Positions 55,127 through 64,000 of a stretch of DNA of 64,000 bases are shown piece after piece (position 1 is the stretch's first letter; each line of letters opens with the position of its first letter). The stretch spans positions 16,532,464-16,596,463 of the forward strand of contig BTRK01000003.1 of assembly GCA_036245805.1 (NCBI GenBank), written 5' to 3'. A program made the translations under genes and the position numbers. Source of the stretch: Pristionchus mayeri (taxonomy: Eukaryota > Nematoda > Chromadorea > Rhabditida > Neodiplogasteridae). The notes beneath the pieces are model-generated. The model was given only the letters and a program-made list of their open reading frames with translations. It was not told the origin of the DNA and ran no database searches.

Positions 55127-57208
55127 CGATACAGGAAGAAATTTCGATAAGCGTGTGAAGTGCGATGCGAGCTGCGATTTCGTACAGAGAGTGTAAATGA
55201 ACTCAAATATAACAGACTGCTCCTTGTGTTTTTCCTCATTTGTATGTAATAGTTTATCAATTAAGAAAATTAGAAATATAACTATTAAACAAATGATATG
55301 CAAATGTTGAGAAGACATGTGTTAGATGATGTAGACTGGATCTTCAATTAGCACAACTTCAACTTGACATTATATATTCTTTGATAACTTACTGAGGCGC
55401 ACAGATCGCGAAAAATCATGATAATTTTCCTCACATTTACTATTAATTGTTGTAATGAATTATTCGTGGTATAGGATAGCGAAGGAGGGAGTATAGGCAT
55501 CCGAGCATCACTTCTGAAAATAGAAAATCTTTACAATAATTTTAGAGGCTTCGTCTTACTTTGTCCGATCTTTTTCCTCATTGTTCGGTATCATTTTATT
55601 CAATCTTGCGCAAAATTCGTGATAGGTTATGAGAGAGTGTGTAGGGCTCTGGGAAGAATAATTGGTTACCACTGTTGCTGATACTACTATTCATAATCGT
55701 TGGGTGAAAAATAAGATATGAGATCAAGGGGAAGAAACACTTAATTAAAGTTTAATCTCCCAATACGGAAGAAGCAGGCAATAAGCAGTGTAAGTAAATG
55801 GGGAAAATGAGGCTGTCGTCTGACGATGGACTGTGGTGTGTGGGTCTCCACGGGAGATGAGAAAGACGAGAAGAAGAGGAGTGGGAGGAGGGAAAGATTG
55901 ATACGTCTTCTTCGATGTAGTAAAAGCCGATTGAAAGAATGGAACGGCTATTGATCAATCGGATTAAAGAAGGAACAGCACGAAGAAATTGTTTGGTAAG
56001 CCGCACTTGCATGTATTTGAAGCGAAAAGTACTTATCACGATTAAAAATACAGATAATGTACAACTGCAAATAATGAACACAAATCAGCTGCATTCCTTG
56101 TACTGAGCTTACAAAATTCGCCCTGTTTACGATCTGATATTTAAAATTGTTTGATCAGTGACTGTGCGATTCCTGAAGGGGAAAATCGCATATCAAGAAT
56201 ATATTGGGGTGTTCCAAAAGTTCCTGGAATTGTTTTCTGAATTTATTTTCTCACGAATCATAAGTCAATGCAATTAATCATCCCTCATATCTTTTATAGA
56301 TCTTCCTTAAATATATTTTGCGAAGGCTATTTCTTTGAATGATTACCTAGTGATGATGAAATAGTAACAAATGTGCGTTTTTTTCCCACTGTTTGAAAAA
56401 TCTATAATGTCGTTTTCTTTGAAGTTTCAAAACTCTGGTTTGTTCTGAATTAGATGTAGCAGTGGACCTTTCAATTGAACATTTAAAATTGCATCTTACT
56501 TTAACGACCGCCGAAAAACATCAAAAGTTTCCATTTTTATCTTGCCGAATTAAGGTGATTTTCGGAATTTTTCAAATTTTCTTGGTTCTTTACTAATCAA
56601 TCGCTCTAACTTTGCAATGCAAATTCGTTATAAATTATTTATTGTCGTTTGGAACCTTTGTTGGTATCAACATCGATGAAAATTTTAAAAACACGTTGAA
56701 AATTTCGAGTGTTGTAATAAATGTACAGCGCAATTCAGAGGTCCAGGATAGTGTCCAGTAAGCTAGTTGGCAACTACCAAGTAACTAGGCATTATCACAT
56801 GAATTATGTCTCTTCATAGGAAAGAATTTGACGTTTGGTCATTTTTGAGACACAACTTCGGAATCGCACTATTTTTGTGAACCTCAAAATTGCTTATCTA
56901 TGTGGCGCGGAAATTGAAGAGCACCGATTGCCCTACTCAATGCTATGCACCATTAGTCAGTGAGATTCATCCCTTCAAAGAAATTAATTTTTGGAAAAAA
57001 ATTCCAGGAACTTTTGGAACACCCCAATATCTGTCTTCAAAAGAGATAAAATTTAACAATGGAGGTTAATGATTTTACACGGCTCAAAAGAGAAGAATCA
57101 TGATCAATGAATGAAAACGGTTCACGACCGTTGCGAATTAACTAGCTTACGTATTAAACTCACTGAGGAAACTCGCCGAATTCGCTCCGGTTTGAACTTG
57201 CTGGTCAT
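55127..57208 (-). CDS. Small gene of the 52-58 kb cassette array, about 100 residues
   Basis: Four exons join in phase: 57164-57208 (MTSKFKPERIRRVSS), 55560-55648 (SPTHSLITYHEFCARLNKM onward), 55393-55513 (SDARMPILPP to FRDLCAS) and 55127-55171 (LASHFTRLSKFLPVS), with an in-frame TGA right after an AG that could end the last intron. Donors are GTGAGT, GTAAGA, GTAAGT and GTATGT. Intron 1 (about 1.5 kb) contains a TA-flanked transposon. A paralogous exon near 54757 keeps FC-R-N at the same place. There is no signal peptide or known domain. The model is tentative; exon 1 could belong to another copy. Confidence 0.38.
56204..57027. mobile_element. TA-flanked mariner-like element, non-autonomous, 824 bp
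   Basis: Inverted ends TTGGGGTGTTCCAAAAGTTC and GAACTTTTGGAACACCCCAA are flanked by TA on both sides (56202-56203, 57028-57029). The interior is AT-rich with no transposase frame. Confidence 0.8.
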
Positions 57209-58559
57209 ATCATATTCCACTAATGTGATCGATCCAGATGCCGCTGTCTTTGTCACCATTTTGAAATGTCGTCATCTGCTGGTGCTTTGACCACGAACCA
57301 TCCTCAATGGATACAGCTCAAATTCAAATAAAACTGGTCTGGGTTAACAGAAGCACGCTGAATGAATGAATTTGAATATTGCTCATGAAGTGGCAAAATG
57401 GGAGCAAGTAGATCTCTGAAAAGACAACAGAGTAAACTGACATAATTTAAAAATTAGAACATCTTCAAACTATTAATTTGAAAAAATATTTAAGGTAATT
57501 AGGATAGATGAAAGCAGGAAGAGGAGGAGGATAAGAAAGAAGAGGTAGGCCACCCTCCGACAACTGAGCTGTGGTCAGTCTCCACGAGGGAAGATGAGGG
57601 GGAGAAAGACGAGGAGGCGTTGTCAGAGAGTCGTCTTTGAGCAATTAAGGAGTCATAGAAAAATGTTATCGATTTATTTCGACATGGAAACATATAGGTA
57701 GATCACCATAAAACATTTACAGTTGAATTGGTTTTGTATTGCGGCGTGGGGCATACACATTGCATGCAGCTGCAACCGATGTCCACCCACCAAACAATTC
57801 GTTGAGCTTATATAGCAAACGTTCCTTCAGTTTTCGGTGAAACAGATGCTTTGAAATCAGACTACGGAAGATATACCTCCAAGGAACGATGACGTTTATG
57901 GGATTTCCGTTGTTATAAAAGTATGAATTGTGATTACGGCTATTTATACTTCAGCACTGTCGGCTTAGATTAATTTGATCAAAACACAGCTCAAGGTTTC
58001 CAGGCATCGGTATTATACCTGCGTAATATCAGAACATTTTACGTGTAAGACCTTTATTAAGGTTTTATTTTTACGAGTTATTAACCGCGTCGATTATTTC
58101 ATCGTGCTGATGTTGCGAATTTTGTGCCTGTTGGCTTCCCCGTATAAGATTATCAATGAGTGCGAGTAGAGCTCTGAAAGATCCATCAGATTCCATAATT
58201 TATGCTAATAAGACTCATCCGCATTGGGGACGATGCGAAAAAATAAGAAATGCAGCAGAATTAGTCAACGTTTCGTTTCTCAATATGAAACTATCAGGAA
58301 GTAAGAAGCCGAAAGTAAGGGAGGGATGACAATGAAGGATATTATTGGCAATGGCAGTGGTGAGTGGGTTGCCACGGGAGATGGAGGGAGATGTGGTGGA
58401 ACCACTTCATGTGAGCGATGTCGTTGAGCGGAGAGGAAGCATTAGTCGATCCATGTGATTGAAGATAAACAAAACTAAAACGATGAAGCGATTGCAGATG
58501 TGGAAATTTTGTTATCGAATAATCTGAGGAAATTTATAAAACTTTTTTTAAATTCATAA

Positions 58560-58632
58560 TGGAATGCCCGAAAAATGGAATGATTCTACAGGAACGAGGC
58601 CTCAAGTTTGAATAAATTTGATTTGATTTGAA
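58560..58632 (+). mobile_element. RTE-type LINE 3' end, tiny fragment
   Basis: KWNDSTGTRPQV followed by TGAATAAATTTGATTTGATTT matches the tail of the RTE fragment at 43092-43278 (DKWNDCM, then AATAAATTTGA). It is only about 70 bases long. Confidence 0.6.
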
Positions 58633-59449
58633 TGCACAGCGTTCTGACCCCCATTGTTCTCTCCAGATAAGGGTAGACAAGAGGATTAATATTTTGAATT
58701 TTCCCGGGAAAGCTCAAACTGCAAAACGCGGGAATAGGCTGTTTGAAAGCGTTTCGTTATTTGGAAACACTCTGAAACATAAACCAATTACTCCCAATTT
58801 GATCACACTGAGCACATTTGCGATAATTCCTAATAAGGATTTAGGTAGTCAAGCGGAGAGATGAAAATGAGCCTGATGTCGAACGCCTGTCGTCATGAGA
58901 GCGTGCGCAATTGACTCTTGAAATTACTCCCTTGATTCCGCGTGCTTTTTCACAACTATTATTGACGAGATATAATGAAAAATAACGAGAAAAAAGTGTA
59001 AAGCGCTGAAAATGCATGAAAGCAATTGCTTCTTAAAGGGCAAATTCATAAATGTCTTCAAAGATTTCGAAGGGTCTCATGAATAACGATATTTAGAAAC
59101 AATTAATTAGAGGCAGATCTTTATCACATCGCTTCTGTATCACAGGACCATCGATGAGTGGAATGGGGCAATGAGGGAAGGGGAACGGGGAAGGGGAGCC
59201 TCTCACAGGAAATGAACGGGAGTGACGAGTATTTACAATCACACAATGGGGCGGAGCCTATCAATCGGGGATATCTTCTTTCTGCTACAATGGCTAGAGA
59301 TCATTAAAAAGGGGTTCCCGTAAGGCTGAGATGATGAGTAGATAGGCGAGCGGGGCAATGTACAGTAGGAGATGGCAGCGAGGCGGGACGACGGGTTCCT
59401 GTAATTATCGATGTATGTAAATGTTAGGAAAGCTGTACAGCTGTACTAG
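58633..59449. other. Intergenic, nothing recognised
   Basis: A frame at 58628-58864 follows the RTE tail but lacks splice or domain support. G-rich stretches near 59160-59400 are not a known feature. Confidence 0.35.
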
Positions 59450-59525
59450 GTCGGATGAGAAGTATTGTGTACTGCCGCCTTTGACATGATATATCAAAGC
59501 CGGCATTGTGAAATAATTCCCATAT
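59450..59525. mobile_element. Palindromic micro-element, copy 3 (diverged)
   Basis: It starts GTCGGATGAGAAGTATTGTG, keeps CTGCCGCCTTTGA, and ends GCATTGTGAAATAATTCCCAT. It has lost the TGACGTCA site. Confidence 0.65.
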
Positions 59526-60363
59526 GCACGGACAATTATATTTTAAGAGAGAACAACTATAGATACCAGTGGAAATTAACTGGGTCCACGACATTATAGT
59601 GCCTAAAAAATCATTACTTGGATCTACCGTACCTTCTCATTCACACGTTGTCGAGTCCCAGAAGGCTTCAGTCTCTGGTGGCATCGCGATCGCCAAGATG
59701 GTCTGGCAATGGGCCAACATTTTTCAATCTGTTCGGGGTTCGCGCCAAAAAAAATGAAAATTTATACCATAGCGATAAAGAAAATGATGTAGGCGATGAC
59801 GCAGACCGTACGTGTGATCTGCTCCCATTTGTGCTTCTGAAAAAAGATAGCAGAGAACAAAGATCAAACTACACAAAAAATTCTTAATGAGCCGACAGCC
59901 TTTAAATTTACCCAACACCCGTTCAATTTTTTAAAAACTAGCGCCATGAAAATATCTTACCGCGAATTCCATGACCAAGCACCAAGAACCGTATTTTTTT
60001 TAAATTAGCGCTAACAGATTTATGCGCGGTTTGTTTAAATATTGTTTAATCGATTATGTGGGCTTAATATTGGAGTTTTTGTTGTTGAAATATATATTTC
60101 TACAACCGGGGGAGAAGCGAGGATGAATTTGGTATAGAACCGGGCTGGTGAACGCTAATTACCGCAAGCTAAATATTCACGTTTCAAACCTCTCGGAAAA
60201 ATCGGTCTTGATCAGGGTTGCACCGCACATGTTTTAAGGTCGATTCTGCGGCTAATTATTGATTTTCTGATTTTATTAGTAATGCATTTCTACTAGTCTC
60301 TTTTATGTCTACCAGTTTCAGGAATAATAATATAGGCCATTTTTTTAAGGGTGTTGGGTATCT
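59526..60363. other. 3' flank of the rhomboid gene
   Basis: AT-rich. Two overlapping plus-strand frames (59569-59887) contain DDADRTCDLLPF, a peptide typical of chance translation over repeats or RNA relics. No gene is supported. Confidence 0.35.
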
Positions 60364-63300
60364 TTAATTATGTTTTTTTATATTGTTTGGAATAGATTGG
60401 TACCACAAAACCAAAAAGACAAAAGACCCTGCTAGATACAACATTCCTGCAACTATAACCAGCTAGGACTATAATTCATTTCAAAAATTCAGGGAATACA
60501 CTACAGGTAGCAGAAACTGGTACGTAATAAAAATAGATTCTGAGATCAAAGGTCAAACTACACTCTGCTCACCACCATATTGTGCAGGATGAAGATGCCG
60601 AAGCAGAAGCCGGTGATGCCGCCGCCGATGTGCGCCGCGTGAGAGACCTGTAGGTTGATCTGTGATCTTTATATTTTGATCAACAAAAGACTATTTCCGA
60701 TCGCAATACTTTAAGTCTGATTTGTAATTGATCGTATCCTCTTTGCCACCTAGATATGACATCGTATTATCATGTTTATAAGTTGCCTGTAACATTTACT
60801 CCTAATCATCTTATCATATCGCATGATAAAGAATTATTATTATTAAGGTTACAGCCTTAAGCTAATTAATTGTAATTTATTTGTTTAGACGGAGAAAGCA
60901 ATGACGATCAAAATTCTAGAGAATACTTTTATTCTTATGTGCATGCTGAAACTCACATTCACCATCGAATTATATTTGTTAGACTTTGGAGGTTCCAAGC
61001 AAATTCCACTTTGAGTTGGAATTTGCAAGAAATGAAAAACAATAATTCATCCCTATCAAATTTTCCTGAAATTTCATTTTTTTTCAGGTGGGAATAATAA
61101 TAATTGAAATCGTACCGTATCACATTCGCCAACGATGACGCGTCGGTAGACGACCATGCCGATGTCGAAGGTGAGGTAGAAGCCGACGATGCCGAGGCGC
61201 ACCCAGCGGAACGGCATCTCGGCCCAGTTCTGACGAGATAGGTATTGTATTATTACGATAGCCAAGAGATAAGGTACACATCTCCAGGTTTACGGTACAA
61301 AAACAGTAGCAAATCCTATCGTTCCAGTTTTGGAAGGATTACTGTAATGCAGAATGCCAATTGGGACTACGGTAGAGCATCTCCCTGCTTACAGTATCTG
61401 GAGGGATACGGTATCTCACCAGGAAGACGTTGGCGAGATGGGCGGTGATGAGGGAGTAGACGCCGCCCGAGGCTCCCACCAGAGACACCTTCGCGTCCAG
61501 GGTGTACTGCAGCAGCGCCCCTGCGATTATCGATTTATCGATTATTGATTTATTGATTGGTTTATACAATTTATTTTTCTGTTTTTGTTAGTACTGCGCT
61601 GGGGACCATGCGAGCAAAGTATTAGTTTGTTTGATCCAGTTATCTCTAAGATATTAGAGCGTCACTGTATACCGCTCTAACGAGCCCTCGGTGAAACACA
61701 AAAGACCCTCTCGCCTTCACCCATCATCATCCTCTTTTTTTCTAAGCAGGAAATAAAAGAACGAGAATTCTTCACCAGAGACCACAGCCATCGTGTAGAG
61801 CGGGCCGATGCGCCAGACCTAAACTATTGAATTAATTATTTTATTATTAATGACTTTTTGAAAATATCTTCCCCATTTTTGAGTAATTTTCTGCTATTTA
61901 CAGGAAAGATACTTGTAACCTGCCTCCTTATTTCCGGAAATGATGCAAAATTTCCCAAAAACAAGGAACCCCGATTTGTTGCAAACCTTGTGCACGATCT
62001 CCAGCGGGATGCCGATGATACATTGCATGATGATATTGCCGGCGAGATGGAAGATGCTGAACAGGAAGGAGTACAGTAGGATACGGTAGCATTAGGGGAT
62101 AGATTACTGAGGAATGAGCAATCACCGGTCATAGAAAGAGTGAAATACAACGATTCAAAGTTCGCAATCAACTGGTAAGCGTGTGTTTCAGAGGTTTTAC
62201 TTGAATCTATGGCTAGCGGTCTATTCAATTTGTGCGTGGGTTTGGTGTGATAATAATTAAAACAATAACTGAACGTGAGGAAAATGCGCGGCAGCGAGGC
62301 GCACGCCGCGCACTTTTCGCTGCAAATTCGCTCACCCCGCGTGCAGGAACTGGTACGACCAGAAGCGCCAGACGTCGCCCCTCAGCTTCGGCACGAACAT
62401 GAGCGGGCCGGGCATGCGCTGAAAGCCGAGAATTTAACAGTGGGCGGAACTTGGCACGAGGGTTCACAGGAATTTTCCAGACATACAAAAAAGGCTCACA
62501 GGAGAGGGCCACTAAATTAAATGTACCATAGTAGGTGTGTCCATGGAGAGAAACACGAAGACCTACGGCAATATTCCCGCACAAAAAAAATCAAACAGGT
62601 CAAGTGTTCTCGAGTTTTTGTACGCCGGGTCAGATGATAATTATTGCATCATGCCGCCTTTAATATATCGAATGCGGCATGGCGTCATGGTTTGCATCCG
62701 AACGAATCCCAACTTGAACCCACGTGTCTGGGCCTGTCCGGATCGGGATGGAAGCATCCGGCACAGTGCGTCATGATGTCGTGCGGGTTCTCCTCGCTCC
62801 AGTAGTACCCGAAGAACATGAACACCTGCAGTGGTAAAATGCAGTGATTTGGAGAGAAAAGTGCGCGGCAACCGCCAAGCTACTGCCAAGCTGCCGCGCA
62901 GTTTCCACGATAGTCAATTTCTAGACCAAGTTCTATGTAGAAAGAAACTGCATTTTTTCACATTTACAGTACTACCAAGTCCTAAGAAGAAGTGCGCGGC
63001 AACTCGCCACGATGTCGCGCACTCGCAAAAATCAGTAATTTTCTGTAGCACCTGGAAGAGGGAGGCGACGAGGACGAAGATGGGAGGAGGGAAGCAGTTG
63101 TACGCGTCGAGGTAGCTGTGCACCTGGAGAGAGGAGAGAAGGTGAGAGAAGAGCAAACTACAAACTACATAGAATCAGACTGAACATGACTAATATAGCC
63201 AAGTACTCTTTTAGCAGTGTAGGGATAAACAGCGAAAATTTTATTTTTTATCACACATGATGCAACAAGTGATTGAAAAAGAGAAACTCGATAAATTAGG

Positions 63301-63633
63301 CCATTCACTAAACCGCCAAATCACCGGGTCCCCAACATTTTACACAAGAACACAAAACTAACGGGCCTACTACGACTCTCAGAATTTCCTACTTAATTTT
63401 TCGTTTACAAACTAGAAGTGTGATTAGTTTTATAGTTCATTGTCCGTCACACATCGCCCTCATGATATCATACTACACGCCATCTTTATGGTCTATTCCA
63501 CGATGGGATAATAGACCACATAGCCCAACCATCAAAGATAAACCTCAAGCTTCTGGTTCTTGGCGATGACTCCGTCGGCGAGCGTGCGCATCACGAGCTG
63601 CATCCGATTCCCCTTGGCCAGAGGAGCGGCCAT
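60364..63633 (-). CDS. Rhomboid-family intramembrane serine protease, 10 exons, 282 residues
   Basis: Exons 63544-63633, 63052-63123, 62724-62825, 62336-62418, 61987-62056, 61776-61818, 61420-61520, 61116-61229, 60573-60647 and 60364-60462 join in phase (849 bases). The start MAAPLAKGNRMQLVMRT fixes the ATG at 63633. TM1 is PPPIFVLVASLFQVFMFFGYY. VWRFW (residues 104-108) is the rhomboid WR loop; H119-LAG-N123 gives the oxyanion residues; GASGG places the nucleophile at Ser171; SHAAHIGGG places the catalytic His at 231. All catalytic residues are present. A seventh hydrophobic segment (MLYLAGSFVFLVLWY) suggests the secretase-type layout of RHBDL proteins, which cut membrane-anchored ligands in the secretory pathway. 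Codons end mostly in G or C, unlike the other genes here. Intron 3 holds a micro-element. Confidence 0.9.
62629..62701. mobile_element. Palindromic micro-element, copy 4, in rhomboid intron 3
   Basis: It starts GTCAGATGATAATTATTGCA, keeps CATGCCGCCTTTAATATATC, and ends GGCGTCATGGTTTGCATCCGA. It lies 22 bases from the splice donor of exon 3. Confidence 0.75.
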
Positions 63634-64000
63634 CTTCAAAGATCAAAGATCAAGGTCCAGATATTGGAGAGTGAAGATCGGCGCATACTATGCGCCGCAT
63701 AGGGTTCATTCGACGATACGACGATCTCTTCATTCTGCACACAGTCTCACAAATTACAGAACTCATCAGGTCGTTAGTGTGCGTAAAATGAAAATAAGCA
63801 GACTCGAATTTCACTCTCTACTGAAAAAGATGTCAGGAAAAACCACCATAAGTTAAACAATTTTCTCAGCACTAGCGCAATAAGAATACCTCGTAATCAT
63901 CATTATAGCTCGGTCGTATCGTGATTTGCTTCTAACCTCAAAGTGTACAAAACAGTAGCGCACTTGACCAGGTCAGATTTTAAACCACACTTAAAAGTAA
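63634..64000. promoter_or_regulatory. Upstream region of the rhomboid gene
   Basis: The first 70 bases contain an imperfect GATCAAAGATCAAGG repeat and a GGCGCATACTATGCGCC palindrome. No TATA box or trans-splice acceptor stands out. The role is inferred only from position. Confidence 0.3.

Larger units (their letters stand above)
52180..58400 (-). repeat. Decaying array of related minus-strand exon cassettes
   Basis: An exon-like start after an AG acceptor, (A/G)GCTCTA(C/G), recurs near 52310, 53105, 53905, 54757, 55648, 57409 and 58168. About 130-250 bases upstream of each lies a hairpin block (CTCCCGTGGAGACCCACTCA and variants; 52470, 53250, 54090, 54940, 55850, 57580, 58370). Spacing is 0.7-1.8 kb. 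Longer similarity joins some copies, for example GATCAAAACACAGCTC near 53704 and 57979. The array looks like a tandem gene family in decay, with only one member partly joinable (55127-57208). Confidence 0.5.

Overview
The window is nuclear DNA from a nematode. The evidence is an Srd-type seven-transmembrane chemoreceptor, a divergent F-box protein, a rhomboid protease with a nematode-type exon layout, introns mostly of 41-120 bases with GTGAGT donors and TTTCAG-like acceptors, and TTAA-flanked palindromic elements, mariner-like elements and CR1- and RTE-type retrotransposon pieces. A rhabditid or diplogastrid is likely, but I cannot name the species.

Only a few ordinary genes can be supported. 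They become visible when small exons are joined with matching codon phase: a secreted three-finger (Ly6/activin-receptor-like) protein at 4303-5224 (-); a complete 340-residue Srd-like receptor spread over 27969-36810 (-); a 366-residue F-box protein at 47916-49760 (+); and a 282-residue rhomboid intramembrane protease at 60364-63633 (-). Weaker or partial genes lie at 9096-9401, 40804-41571, 51452-51528 and 55127-57208, all on the minus strand. A decayed PDZ exon lies at 26650-26880.

Most of the rest is repeats. 1-991 holds 127-bp satellite arrays in opposite orientations. 5375-11328 holds four palindromic elements flanked by TTAA or ATAT. 11944-26530 is one palindrome of 14.6 kb with near-identical arms of about 7 kb. 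It carries smaller palindromic elements, and its axis falls inside an older one. 28379-33873 is a stack of four insertions inside one intron of the receptor: a palindrome, a mariner-ended element, a CR1-like LINE inside that, and an hAT-like foldback element at the edge. 34122-39798 holds two more palindromic elements. 41324-46655 is a 2668-bp direct tandem duplication. 52-58.5 kb is a decaying array of related exon cassettes.

The most unusual item is an element with mariner-type ends, present three times. Instead of a transposase catalytic core it seems to encode an HTH_48-like segment followed by an F-box-like segment. The second is how well the receptor gene keeps its reading frame around about 5.7 kb of nested transposons.
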